Below are positions 45,547 to 56,410 of a DNA stretch of 64,000 bases, in pieces. The position numbers and the translations under genes were made by a program. This DNA is from Cryoendolithus antarcticus. Taxonomy: Eukaryota > Ascomycota > Dothideomycetes > Cladosporiales > Cladosporiaceae. Each line of letters starts with the position of its first letter. Within the stretch, counting starts at the first letter, position 1. The stretch lies in the NCBI GenBank assembly GCA_002077065.1, contig NAJO01000080.1:1-64000 (forward strand), read 5' to 3'. Below the pieces are notes generated by a model. It was given only the letters and a program-made list of their open reading frames with translations, was not told the origin of the DNA and ran no database searches.

Positions 45547-47944
45547 GAGGCTTGTGGTACCGTCAAGTCAAGTCGGCTTATGAGGCCGATCATCATTGTG
45601 AATATTGGGATGGGCTACACAGGATCAAGCCTGTACTACTTGACTGTCATGCGCTGGCCTGTGAAGGGTCTCGGATCTTCGGTGGTACGCGTGTATGCAA
45701 GGGAATTGTGGCACGTTGCACTTCACTGTCCACCAGCAGAACTCTCTTGAACATTTCTCAGACCACCTTCTCGATCTCGTCACTGTGTACGTGAAGTGTC
45801 AGGCAAGCACCTCGCGGTTGCGGCTGACTTGAGATATAGACCAGGATCGCACGAGTATATCCATACGCGCGACGGGCATGCCGTTCGTGCCCGGCCCCGT
45901 GGAAGTACACCAACACCCAAGCAGGCCCGACAGCTACGCCGGTGACCTGCAGCAACCCCATGGGGAGAGCTATGCGCCCAGTGGACGGCAAACTCGATTG
46001 CCGACTTCACCCCCGGCGTCTCAGCCCTGCTCGCGGCCCTGCTCGCCTGCACAGTCTTCACGATATTTTAGATGGATTGCAAGGGACATACGCCGCGGTT
46101 TGGCCGACTCTGTGAAGCAATTGCTGAAGTCAGGTACCGCGCGTTACAGCCCTACACTTACGACTTGACACCTGCCATGTTTGGCTACATGGTGGATGTG
46201 CTGTATCGATCGTAGGAGATTCCCGTCTGACGTGCATGGGATGAAACTTGAAGGGCCCCTGCTTGATGTTCAGCTGCGCGATCGCATTGTGAGCGACGAG
46301 CATGCTGGTGAGGACGGGAATGCGGCGTTGCTGTCGGTATTGCGTGCGGCACAGTGATTTGCATGGCCAACGAGGATGTCCATCTTCGTCGTGTCGGCTG
46401 TGACGAAGTGGGCAGAGATGAAGTGGCTTGGTGATCTGGTGTAACCGAGCCGTTACATGTTCTGCAGTCCGCCCAGTCTGGTTCGGTGTATTGTACGGAT
46501 GCCTCGGTTTGCGCAATGGCTAGGAGGCATCTGGGGGCTCTGAAACCGTTCATGAGACCTTGGATAACAATCTCGTTGTGCTTTCCCAGCATCGCATTGC
46601 GAACAATGCACGCCATCCCCATGATCCGGCTACGCAAGCTACGCAACGTTTCAGTGCCTGCAGGAGGTCAATGCGCCGTAGCGTGGCCGCCCCAGCCAAT
46701 TGACCCGGGGTTTGACGCGCGGGTAACGGGGGCGGTCGAACCACCCTGCAGCAGGGGATGCGATTTGGTGCTCCTTTGACATCGCATCGCCCATCTTGGG
46801 CCATCGCCCCAGTAGTCACCGTTCGGGTGCTCGCGACTTGGATACTGCGCCTTCGCCAGAGTCATGTCCACGGGCCGACCAGGGCAAACCAGCCGTTTGG
46901 AGCTGACGCGAGACGCCGCGCCGTGACCTTTTCAAATTACCTACAGTAGCCATTGAAGAGAGTCACGATGGCTCTACGCGGGTGCGCGGCATCGGTTGTG
47001 AGATTCGGCGAATTTGCTGTGCGGCAAGTGCAGTCTTCATCTGATGGGTACGCCATAGCCGTTCGCTTCTGCGCGCGGCTCCGCTACTCGTATATTGTTG
47101 ACGGCCGCCGACGACCCAGAACGCGTGCATAGATTAACGAGGTGCGCTAGGAATAGCCAGTGGGCAGCTGAGCATGACACGGCGTTGGTGGCACAATCAT
47201 TGCTGTGGGCAGCAGGTAGTGCACAGTAAACTTTCCCTATTGTCTGCTATTCTTCCTTTGACTTTGCACTCTCGTTCGCGTCTGAGAATTAGGCCTAGCG
47301 ACTGACTGCACTGGACTTCACCACACGAACATCGGCCCGGCAAAGCGTTCGTCGCCAGGGCGTGTTGATTTGCGCACGCGCATGCGATCCTGGACCGACC
47401 ACGCGAGCTCACGACATTAGCCGTGATCAGCATTGTCCGTGGCTACTTTGCGACATCACATGCCCATGCTGGATAATGGCTACCATGTCGTGAAGGCGAT
47501 GTTCTGGAATATTGCTTGCTGCAAGTAGTGACCTGATCCACACCTGGGTTCTTGGAAGGTGAACGCCACTAGAATATACTTGGATCTACCCTCTAACGAC
47601 ACTGCTTTCGACAGAGTCAAAGCTGTTGAAATCACGCTCCTTGCGACTCCCTCAGTATCTGTGACAGCGCGTAGTCACGGTCACTCTACCCGCTCACTTC
47701 ACCGACGGACAATTGGCTCTGCACGGCAACAGGATCCTCACTTGAGCAACATCACTTCGACGCCGAGAAGTGCTCATCACTCCCTTGACTGGCGACCGTC
47801 TGGTGAAGGCATAGTCAATACCGCCTGCGAGCTCAGGTCTACTTGCTGCATGAAAGTGCCGACTACTGTCGCGTGACCTCGCTCACTCACCTCTCTATAC
47901 TGAACCCACCCCCATATTTCCAGAGATTAAGCGCAAGGCCCATC
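45547..47944. other. gene-free stretch of 2.4 kb
   Basis: The longest interval without a supportable gene. Minus-strand frames of up to 153 codons (46185-46646) overlap others of similar size, with no shared domain, no signal peptide and no clean splice set. No transposon ends, long terminal repeats or tandem repeats were noticed. It may hold degraded sequence, a noncoding RNA or unrecognised short exons, plus the receptor gene promoter. Confidence 0.4.
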
Positions 47945-49324
47945 ATGTCGTCGGACACAGACCTCGACTCGAGAGCCGGTCTCCAAGGCTACTAACCAGC
48001 TCCTCACAGCATCGAGCCTCTTCCTAGAGACATCCACTACGGTCTCATCGTCGTCGGCCTGTGCGGCTTGGCATCATTTCTTTCAACACTTACACTCTTC
48101 ACGTTCCTGGTCTACCGGTTCTTCTCTTGGCGGTCACATTACAAAACCTTCATTGGGTACAATCAGTACATTGTACTTTTCCTCAACTTAGTCTTTGCCG
48201 ATCTGCTACAAGCCACGGCATTCCTCATCAGCTTCTACTGGATCCAACGAGATGCTATCCTCGCCCCGACCAACGCCTGCACAGCGCAAGGCTTCATGCT
48301 GCACTTTGGAGATGTGGCAAGCGCCTTCTTTGTGCTGTCTATAGCAGTCCACACCTACACTACCGCCGCACTTGGCCATCGCATCCAGTACAACATGTTC
48401 GCCCTCGGGATCGGCATCTGCTGGGCCATGGCACTCCTGCTAACAGTCCTCGGCCCAGCGATGTATGGCCGACGTTTCTTTGTTCGTGCTGGTGCCTGGT
48501 GCTGGGTCAGCAACGACTACGAGACCGAGCGATTAGCACTTCACTACGTCTGGCTCTTCTTGGCCGAGTTTGGGCTCGTGATCATCTATCTCCTCACCTT
48601 CTTCAGCCTGCGGAGGAAGACTCATCGGCTGTTCGCGGACCAAGCCAGCAGTGGCAGTGTACCGAATCAGACCACCATCCGCGCAGTGAACCGGATCACT
48701 AAGCTCATGATGCTTTACCCAATCGTCTACGTTACGCTCACGATCCCCATCAGCTCGGTGAGAATGTGGAGCATGGCCCACCATGGCCAGAGCGTACCCG
48801 ACGTCACAGCCTGCACAGTCGGCGCACTGCTAGCAAGTTGTGGCTGGGTCGACTCCCTTCTATATACTCTTACGAGGAAGCGACTGCTGCAGGAGACCAT
48901 GGGCGCAGGCGGGACAGCTCGGAGCGGCGATAATAATGCAAGCGCCGGCGCCAAGGGCACGCAGAACTCAATCATGCAAACTATGACTTACACCGTGCGG
49001 AGTCATAGCATGGAGATTGCTTCCCCGTCACAAAAGCAGCATCAACGCGGCTCATTCATGAGTGGCGAGGCGAAGGAGATGGGTTTCGCAGAGAGGGAAT
49101 CAGCGCGTCGGACGAGGAACAAGAGTGTGGGTGTCGTTAGTGAGCATACGGTGGAGACGCGGACACCAAGTCCGTCGGGGAGCGTAGACCCGATCATCAA
49201 TGGCGTTGGGGAGAGGGGAGGTATGAGGAGGATGCTGAGTAGTGGAAGGAAGGAAGCAGGACTCGATGACAGCTACGAGATGAGGAGTATGGGCGGGAAA
49301 CCTGACTGGAGAGGGAGCCGATGA
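47945..49324 (+). CDS. seven-transmembrane receptor, cAMP-receptor/Git3-like GPCR
   Basis: The long exon ends at 49324. Its frame runs back to 48010 and meets a canonical branch site (CTACTAACC, whose TAA would be an in-frame stop) and acceptor CTCACAG. A 5-nt first exon at 47945-47949 with a 60-nt intron keeps the frame and gives 439 aa, but the donor GTCGGA is weak, so the 5' end is uncertain. Seven helices are visible between residues about 10 and 275; extracellular Cys occur in NACTAQG and GAWCWVS, matching fungal class V-like receptors. The third loop is basic (RRKTHRLF), and a C-tail of about 165 aa is Ser/Arg-rich, with likely phosphorylation sites. Fungal relatives signal nutrients or unknown ligands through G-alpha and cAMP. 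Ligand unknown. Confidence 0.78.
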
Positions 49325-50004
49325 GATGGAAGAAGACGAAAGCCGAGAGGCTGCGGACGAAAAGTTTACTGCTACTCCAGAGAGAGAAGTCAAGCTCAAG
49401 GAGGAGACAACGGATACGCATATAGGGCAGATGCGGCAAGTGGCGAATGCCTGCCTAGAACAGATCACGAGAAGATGATACCTAGGCGTTCACGAGACTG
49501 AGGTATTATGACCACGGGACAGAAGCGTACATATACTGTACTATATCTTGCAATAACCTCCCCGAGGTAAGCCACGTGGCCATGCGCAATTGCCAGCCTC
49601 AATGTCCGCTTTTTCACATCTGGCACCCAAGATGGAGAGAAGCTGCGCCTACAGATTGCACGACCTCCACTCTCTCGAGGATTAGACCGAGCCTGCCTGA
49701 GCGTCCGCGGAGTCCTCCGCGAGAGTACAGTCGTGGATTCTTTGTGTCGAGAGATCCGGCTCGCTATATAGAACAGCTCGCCTTCTCCAATGTGTAGTGT
49801 GAGTGACACTGCGCGTATGGAGCGACCCATCGCAGCACGGGCATCTTCCGAAAATCTCGAAGCGCAGGGCACTGAGATCAGAACCACCTGGACCTTATGC
49901 CGACCAACAGACCTGTGCGTGCTACAGCTGCTGGACATTGGCGACTCTTCCGACTAACTAACTGTTCACGACCATAATCGTTTTCAGTCCAGTGTAGCAG
50001 GGCA
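49325..50004. other. convergent spacer
   Basis: 680 nt between the receptor and the first F-box-like gene. No gene supported; the receptor tail composition (Glu/Lys) seems to continue in another frame up to about 49470 but that is not a clear exon. Confidence 0.4.
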
Positions 50005-50706
50005 TCACCTCTTCGTACGCGCCACACGCCTCGCCTGGAAGTCGGCGAGATTCCCCGCCGGGTATCGCAGCCCCTCCTCACCGCGGAGCAACTTGTGGCC
50101 TATCTCCTTCGCATACTCCATAACAAGCTTCTGTAGCTGCACCGCGAAGATCGCAAACAGACCTCCCAGTGTCGCGGCGGGATCGATGTCGAAGTCGCAG
50201 GTCAGTGTCTGGGAATAGGTGATACTGTTGCGTGAAGAGGGCCGGCTATAAGAGACGTTGAGTTCCCCCCCAAGCTTCAGCGGCGCGCTCGCGATCTTTG
50301 TTTTAGCGGCTAAGCACCGCTTGACTGCGCTAGATTCGAAGAGGGTTTTCGAGGTTTCGACGAGAGCCGCCAAACCTGTCGCCGACTTGTCGAGCGTGAA
50401 TTTGAACGTCCAACGCTTGTCTGTCGCATTACTGTCTCTATAGACGAGTGACAGCTGCGTGTGTGGCAAGGGCTTCGCAAGGTGTACTAGCATAGGATTC
50501 AGCTTGATGCCCTTGGAAGGGTCTGAGCCACTGTGAGTGTGGACGAAGAACATCTGCTTTCGGAGAACCGTGGAGCGGGTGATGAGGTCGTGGAAGTAGT
50601 GGTTCAGGAGCTCCAGCAATTGCCTCTGGGTGACGCCCTGCTGGAGAATGGTTTCGGCCAGCTCTGTAATGCCGAAGACTCGCTGGGCAGCGGGAAGATG
50701 CGGCAT
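50005..50706 (-). CDS. F-box-like protein, tandem paralogue A
   Basis: One exon, 233 aa from ATG 50706. The N-terminus AAQRVFGITELAETILQQG, then LLELLNHYFHDLITRSTVLRKQMFF, has the layout of the degenerate F-box common in Dothideomycete proteins (RVF-x-x-x-E-L-x-E-x-I-L, then V-x-x-x-F-x-x-x-I-x-x-S-x-x-L-R). The body shares with paralogues B and C the blocks HTHSGSD, IASAPLKLGGELNV and DIDPAATLGGLFAIFAVQL. No enzymatic motif. F-box proteins link substrates to SCF ubiquitin ligases, but loss of the usual LPP/W residues makes this uncertain. It is the last of three tandem copies on the same strand. Confidence 0.7.
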   Translation of the reverse strand: MPHLPAAQRVFGITELAETILQQGVTQRQLLELLNHYFHDLITRSTVLRKQMFFVHTHSGSDPSKGIKLNPMLVHLAKPLPHTQLSLVYRDSNATDKRWTFKFTLDKSATGLAALVETSKTLFESSAVKRCLAAKTKIASAPLKLGGELNVSYSRPSSRNSITYSQTLTCDFDIDPAATLGGLFAIFAVQLQKLVMEYAKEIGHKLLRGEEGLRYPAGNLADFQARRVARTKR

Positions 50707-51252
50707 GGTGGTATCGTGGGCGATTGTCTAGGTCGTGGCAATATTGAGATCAGGAGCCGCTATGATCGGAGGTCGAGTCTTATGGCTATCTGCGGATGCC
50801 GGTGCGGAAGCTACGATGCTCTAGAGTATGTGGTGAAAGATATGTATAGAGGACGTGCAGGTGTTGATGCATTTTGCGAGCGGATCGACCTGTCCTCGAT
50901 GCTAGAGCTAGTGAAGTGGAGTGAAGTGAAGTACATTTTGCATCCTGAAAGTGAAGATTTCATTGCTGCCTTCCGCCGTGAACTAAGGACGCAATGTTGT
51001 CAAAGGCAAAAGAAGCTGACACCAATGTGGGTCACCGCAGTGGTCAGCATACAAGACAGTACTGACGCCAGCTGGAATTCAACTGAAACCAGTTTGCTAT
51101 CTCCACGTCCTGTGGCATGAAACACCAGGCAGCACCAGCATCACCCCTCTCTCCACGTCTCTTGAACAGTCCACGCTTATTCAAGGCAGCCCGTCGACAG
51201 GTGAGAGAGGCTGAGGCGCTTTCGAAGTTATCCTGTGGATTTCGCACTTCCA
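50707..51252. other. spacer between F-box-like paralogues A and B
   Basis: 546 nt, exactly the same length as the spacer between paralogues B and C. No ORF of note; presumably the promoter of copy A. An AGTGAAGTG-type short repeat (gtgaagtggagtgaagtgaagt) lies near 50910-50931. Confidence 0.4.
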
Positions 51253-51990
51253 TCACTCGACCTCCAAGCTCAACGATTCCTCGAGTGTTGCATATATCGG
51301 CCCCAAGTACTGCCGCCTGATCCTCTGCCTCGCATTCACAGCCTTCAATGTTGCCCTCGACGCTTCTAAGCGCACCTCGAACGCCTGGATCTTCGAGGCT
51401 AGAATGTTTGTGCGCTCGCGCACCAGTTCATCCAGCTCAATTGCAAAGGTGGAGATCAGCCCCTCTAATGTGTTACATGGGTCGAGCTCGAACTCATATA
51501 CGATCTTGTTCAATGGATGATCCCTTTCGCACCACAGCTCGATCTTCCCGTTGAGGAACAGCGGCGCACTCGCGATTAGGGTAGCTGCCAGGCCTAGGGA
51601 CTTAGGTGTAAGTGCCTGGAGTAGAGCTCTGGAGGCGTCGACTATCTCGGCGGCACATGCTGTGCTGTGACCGACGGTGATTTTGAACACCCAGCCAGTG
51701 CCTATGCCCACACCTTTCTGGTAGGCCAATCGAATGTATCTTGGGCAATGCGTGCACAGCTGAACAAGGGAAGGATTCAGAGAGGTGCGCATCGTTGCGT
51801 CGGTGCCGTCGTGTGTATGTAGCAGGAACATCTGCTTCCGCAGAGGAGTTGAGTTTGTAATGATGTCGAGCATGCGATGGTTGACGGTCTTGAGTGCGAA
51901 CAACTCGGCGGATCGGAGGCCATAGGAGAAGATGCGCTCCGTAGGCTTGGTGATTGCGAAGAGTCGCTGCGCGGCTGTGATGCCCGGCAT
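51253..51990 (-). CDS. F-box-like protein, tandem paralogue B
   Basis: One exon, 245 aa from the first ATG at 51990 (the frame extends upstream only from a GTG). It shares the N-terminal AAQRLFAITKPTERIFSYG, LRKQMFLLHTHDGTD, IASAPLFLNGKIEL and ELDPCNTLEGLISTFAIEL with copy A at comparable spacing. It has an additional C-terminal helical, Arg-rich tail (residues about 195-245). No other domain. The F-box-like motif is diverged (K-P-T-E-R in place of E-L-x-E), so ubiquitin-ligase function is doubtful. Confidence 0.68.
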   Translation of the reverse strand: MPGITAAQRLFAITKPTERIFSYGLRSAELFALKTVNHRMLDIITNSTPLRKQMFLLHTHDGTDATMRTSLNPSLVQLCTHCPRYIRLAYQKGVGIGTGWVFKITVGHSTACAAEIVDASRALLQALTPKSLGLAATLIASAPLFLNGKIELWCERDHPLNKIVYEFELDPCNTLEGLISTFAIELDELVRERTNILASKIQAFEVRLEASRATLKAVNARQRIRRQYLGPIYATLEESLSLEVE

Positions 51991-52536
51991 CACTCGGTGT
52001 TGGAGTGTCGATACCAGTTTCAGTGATTGCCAATCGAGCTCAGAGTGGAGGCAAGATATGGAAAAGGATTGAAAATTTAGTATCAGAGTGTTCAACAAAC
52101 GGAAGTGATGCACGAGTCGGCACGAAATGTGTCAATCATACTGTGCAGGAAGGAGCAAAGAAGACTTCCGTGATGTCACGAGGGACCTTGTGTGGGTGAC
52201 GCGAACTATGAACTAAAGGTTACGAAGAAGAGAGAGATACTTCTCTTGAAACATGCAACTCTTCGTGACATAGTGCGAGCACGCATAGCACATGCTGCTT
52301 CTGAGTGCGCCGCGAGTGTCATCTAGCGCGCCCTGCATCGCTGAGAGACAGATGCGAGTCCTAGATTTCGTCGCCCATAGCTTCCTCTCCTTCTCATGGT
52401 TCGCATCCAGAAATGCCATTGTTATCGCATGTCTTTAGGGGCAGAATCTAGGAGTGGGCGCCATCTAGACCTGCGAAATCCCAGAAGAGCGGATACAGTG
52501 CTGCTTGCTCGCTCCTTCTCGCAGTTCGATCCGCGA
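51991..52536. other. spacer between F-box-like paralogues B and C
   Basis: 546 nt between copies B and C, presumably the promoter of copy B. No gene recognised. Confidence 0.4.
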
Positions 52537-53172
52537 TCAGTACCGCGCCCCTCGCAATCGCACCATCTCCAGAATGAATGCTGCCAGGTCGTCTCCCAAG
52601 GTCGAATCATTGCTCAGGGTGGACTGAGACTTTATCGAGCGGCTTGGACTACCAACCTCGCTGACATATAGTTCGCCGCTGAGCGCTAGCGGAGCATCTC
52701 CCACCTTAGTGCGTAACACACCACTTGCTCCGGCACGTGTCGCCTTGATAACTGCCTTCGCGTCGCATTCAAAGACCGTGAGAAGAGAACTGAGCTGGAG
52801 TGTGAAGCGCCGGTCACTTTTTGGGTCTGTATCCCGCCTGTAGCAGAATGACTCGACCGTAGACGGGGACCGCTTGTGCATCCCGAGAGCGAGAGCATTG
52901 ATGGTAATAGGTTTGTAGGTATCGGTACCGTTGTGTTCATGCACCACGAACATCTGCTGTTGTATCGGCAGCGAGCTCTTGATGACGCGGTTGAAGTGGC
53001 GACTTACGCGCCGCAATGTGAAGAGTTGCGCAACCCTGATTCCGTGGCTCAAGATATTTTCGGTGAGTCCCACTATCGCGAAAACCTGGTGAGTGGCCGA
53101 GAGAGCGTTCGCCAGGCGGTTACTGTGGATCTTGGGTGCGACAATGGGTATGTCGTCGTCGATGGTCGCCAC
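52537..53172 (-). CDS. F-box-like protein, tandem paralogue C, 5' end uncertain
   Basis: The frame encodes up to 211 aa from a GTG at 53172; no ATG exists in frame before the conserved block, and an in-frame TAA lies about 30 nt further upstream. Conserved blocks: THQVFAIVGLTENILSHG, VSRHFNRVIKSSLPIQQQMF, HEHNGTD, VGDAPLALSGELYV, and a shortened C-terminus. Either ATG has mutated to GTG (GTGGCGACC), or a short 5' exon is missing: a GTAAGA..GCTAAT..CAG intron-like segment exists upstream at about 53185-53241 but does not join in frame. A 38-nt intron from the out-of-frame ATG at 53174 would also restore the frame. It may be a decaying copy. Confidence 0.5.
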   Translation of the reverse strand: MATIDDDIPIVAPKIHSNRLANALSATHQVFAIVGLTENILSHGIRVAQLFTLRRVSRHFNRVIKSSLPIQQQMFVVHEHNGTDTYKPITINALALGMHKRSPSTVESFCYRRDTDPKSDRRFTLQLSSLLTVFECDAKAVIKATRAGASGVLRTKVGDAPLALSGELYVSEVGSPSRSIKSQSTLSNDSTLGDDLAAFILEMVRLRGARY

Positions 53173-53726
53173 ATTGTGTGAGCGTTGGCTGTTTGAACAT
53201 TAGCGTGGCGCTTGCATCGATCAGCAATAGACATCTTACGCGAATCAGCCCGAAGCGCGACCGTTGATGAGAGATTGGGCTTATGGTTCGATGGTTTTGT
53301 GAGCTTGGTCATAAAATTGAGAGACACAGAAAGATGGTGTGATTCGCCGCGTCGGATGACGCCTTCAATATGGACCGAGTGTCAAGGAAGGCAGGAGCGA
53401 CCGAGGATGGGCGAAAGTTCCAGCTTATACTTCTCCACGCTTGGATGATCGTAGTCGTTGAAGTGGCTTTACGCCGTACATTGCTGCTAATGCTGTTAAG
53501 TCGAGACCGAATGCCGTGAAGAGGAAGGCGATGAGCTGCCCAAGAGGACGAGAATAGTCTGGCCGCGTTCCCACGGGAGAATATGAGGCGTGTCCTGTCG
53601 CAGCCACGGCTATAATGGCATGGGAGTACCACATGGCCGCCATGAGAGACATCCATAGCAGGCTTGAGCCTCTCGGGTATCTTATATATCGTGAGTCGTC
53701 ACATCGTCACCACCACGCGTCCCTCC
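53173..53726. other. spacer
   Basis: 554 nt between the F-box-like array and SPC19. A 115-codon minus-strand frame shows no recognised features. Confidence 0.35.
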
Positions 53727-54307
53727 TCACTGCGCAGCCATACTCTTCCGCAACTGCCTCTCCCTTTGCGTAGACTGCAGCTCAAGCCTCCCGACAGCGT
53801 AGCTCAACCTCTCCTTCTTCTGCCTCAGCTGCATCAGCCTCCTCGTCTCTGCCTCCGTCAACGCCTCCCCTGCACCCACAGACCCTCTAGCCGCAGCAGG
53901 ACTCCCGCTCCCACCACTCGGCCGACTCGCATTACTTAGCCTCCCTTCCTGCAGCTCCGCCTTCGCCATGAGGCTCTGCTCGCGTCTTGCTAGCTTATCG
54001 AGATGTACTTCAACGCGTGAGAGGAGATTGTCGAGTTCGGGTTCGAGGGAGGATAGGAGGGTTTGTTGGGCCGTGCGGAGGGAGGGCTCGGAGACGAGCT
54101 CGAAGTGCTGGGGTGGTACTTAGCTAGAGGCGTGCAGAGATAATAGAGAGAGGTGGGAGCTACGCGAGTGGTTTGCAGCACCCTGCTCAGACGCGGGTAG
54201 TCACTAACGCCCGCGTCAAGGATGTTGATGCTGGAGTCTAGGAGCTGCATGCTGGAGCGGAGGGAGGCGACGCAGCCTTGAAGAGCGGCATGGGAGGCGC
54301 CGTCCAT
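53727..54307 (-). CDS. SPC19: DASH/Dam1 complex subunit SPC19
   Basis: Exons 54307-54164 and 54107-53727 (56-nt intron, GTAGCT..CCCAG) encode 174 aa. The N-terminal helix motif ALQGCVASLRSSMQLLDSSI and DAGVSDYPRLSRVLQTTR, then HFELVSEPSLRTAQ and KLARREQSLMAKAELQEGRL, identify SPC19. A Ser/Gly-rich linker (residues about 115-135) precedes a coiled C-terminal helix. The ten-protein DASH ring couples kinetochores to microtubule ends at mitosis. It is divergent from ATP synthase subunit j across 220 nt. Confidence 0.92.
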
Positions 54308-54527
54308 GGTCAAAGGTTGAGCAGCGCACTGTGTAGTATTGTCACATCATTGTATGCGAGCCAAGTCAAATCGCAATGTCAACATCGCGTCTAAAGTTCC
54401 GCGCCGGCAAGTTCCGTTTTTGCCAAGACCTAGCTCAATGCCTCCCGTGAGGTCTCTCACTCCCTCTATCAGCATCGACTAGCTGCCGCCCATATCACCT
54501 CACCCATCACATCACACAGCACATAAG

Positions 54528-54942
54528 ATGCCTCTCCTCGGCAAGAAATTCCCTGCGCCCATCGGTGAGCTCGTCGCGACGTCTATTGGCTCGAATGTGG
54601 ACTGACCCGATCTCTAGCGGCACCCATGTGGCCATTCTACACCGCCGGTACGATTCCACAGCGCCGAGATGAGCAGTTTGGGAAGAGTGGAGCGTAGAGG
54701 GATGGAAACCTCAGGAGCTGACAGGACATTACGCAGGCCTCGTGATCGCATTCGGCATCAACTCTCTGCAGGGCGCAATGATGAACTGTATGTACACCCA
54801 CAACAAGAGGCGGAGTAGCTGCGGATCAAAGACAGCTGGGATGGTCTGATGTGCTGTGAGAAGCTGACAACATATCGCAGCCGATGAATTCAAGAACGAC
54901 CCCCGAAACCCGAACTCGAACGCGCCGGCAAAACCTCACTAG
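54528..54942 (+). CDS. ATP18: mitochondrial ATP synthase subunit j (ATP18)
   Basis: Four small exons: 54528-54564, 54618-54647, 54737-54787 and 54881-54942 (introns of 53, 89 and 93 nt) encode 59 aa, a gene too short and broken to show as a long ORF. The protein begins MPLLGKKFPAPI, has one membrane helix (about residues 16-36, containing LVIAFGINSLQG), and ends SDEFKNDPRNPN, the signature of subunit i/j of fungal F1Fo ATP synthase. It is a peripheral Fo-sector subunit in the inner membrane, linked to dimer formation in yeast. All exon phases agree. Confidence 0.95.
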
Positions 54943-56410
54943 AAGCGCTATTGTAAACAGCACCTGGCCGAGGACGTGGAAGGTGTGATGGAGAGGTTCT
55001 AGACACGTCGGTGCAGTCAGATGTCTGAAAGTGAATAGAAGACTTCCTGGACTGGACGAAGACACTGTATATACCACCGAGAAGACCTGTAGCATCTCCC
55101 AAAGCTCTCAAGCACTGCCATCAGGATGAGCTAACGGATGCTCTTTTATTATTGCCGAGACAGAGCGCGGACTTTCGCGGCTTGCCGTACTGATAAACCA
55201 TACGGATATTGATGAGCAAGTCTGGAGGGCCTCTACGCCTTTCCGAGAGCTTTGAAAGCGGAAAGTCGCTCTCCTGCGGCATTGTCACACCATTTTCACG
55301 CTTGGAGACCGTATGGGTTGACAAGCAAAGCGCCAGTGGACGCCTCGCAGACTGTCAAAGTAAGGGGTTGTTGTTGACTTGCGAACCAGAATCTCGACAT
55401 GAAGATGCTCACCTTCATGAGGTGACTCAGGTGCTGAAGTCGTACGGAGTGACACAGTGAGCTGAATACATTCTCCAATCTGACGGCCTAGGGAGCACAA
55501 ACGAGCGGCTGAGGCCATCATTGAGGCCGCCCTTGATGTAAGTGTATCTCGGTGACGTCCAGATCGTGCATCGCTATGAATAGAGATCACATGTACCTGC
55601 TACCGATCTGTGCAAGCGGAAGGGCACATGGCCGGCATGAGTCGGCCTCTATGCATATGCTTGACAGAGCAATGCTGCAGCCACCAACATGGGCGCTTAC
55701 AGTGTAGCTCAAGTAAGCTTGTGTATGAGCGAGGGACTGAAGTCTCGTGTGCAGTGGACATAGGCACTGCTATGGGAGACTGCAACACAACAGCAGAGTA
55801 ACATCCATAGCGTACAATCAGCCTGGTTCGCAGTGTCTCAGCGGTGATCTAGCCTTTCAGATCGACCAAAGAACCTGCTGTCAGGAACGTGGCAACACGC
55901 CCTTTGCAAAGTCAGGGATTCGTGTCGTGAAGGTGACCCTGTCACAGTGAAGCTGATGACCGGCAGTCACGCCTTGCTGGAGCTCCTCATATAGCACAGC
56001 TCTTGACAGCACATGCATGTCTCTTTTGTCCCTCTTCACTATCGACCGCAGTAGGTGGCAGAAGTGAAGGCAGCCAGACAAAGTGAGGCAATTCGTTTCT
56101 GGCTCGGCTTTCACCAACGCCCCACTTTTTCCCTGACCTGAGGTTCGCGTTTCACCAGCCCCGGCCGGTCTTGCCTTTGCCTTGCCAAGCTTGGGCTTGT
56201 GGCTCGCTCCTCATCCAGACAGACGCAGCCTGACCGCTTGCTCACACACCTGAACAACACACACTACCCCCGTCTCCGCCTCCACCACCGCCGCCGCCAC
56301 TGCACGCTGCGGCCAGGCACCGACACGTTCAGCATACCTACCCGCATCCGGCTTCGCTCCAGCGCTTATCACAACACACGTCAAGCCTCGACAAAGAGGC
56401 TGAAGCAACC
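54943..56410. other. intergenic region upstream of casein kinase I
   Basis: 1.47 kb. Frames up to 101 codons without features. From about 56160 to 56400 the plus strand is C-rich with CACACA and CACC runs, typical for the promoter and leader of a strongly expressed gene. Confidence 0.4.

Noticed and set aside
46185..46646. 153-codon minus-strand frame in the gene-free stretch
   Set aside because: Overlaps another long frame on the same strand, with no homology or codon signature to choose one.
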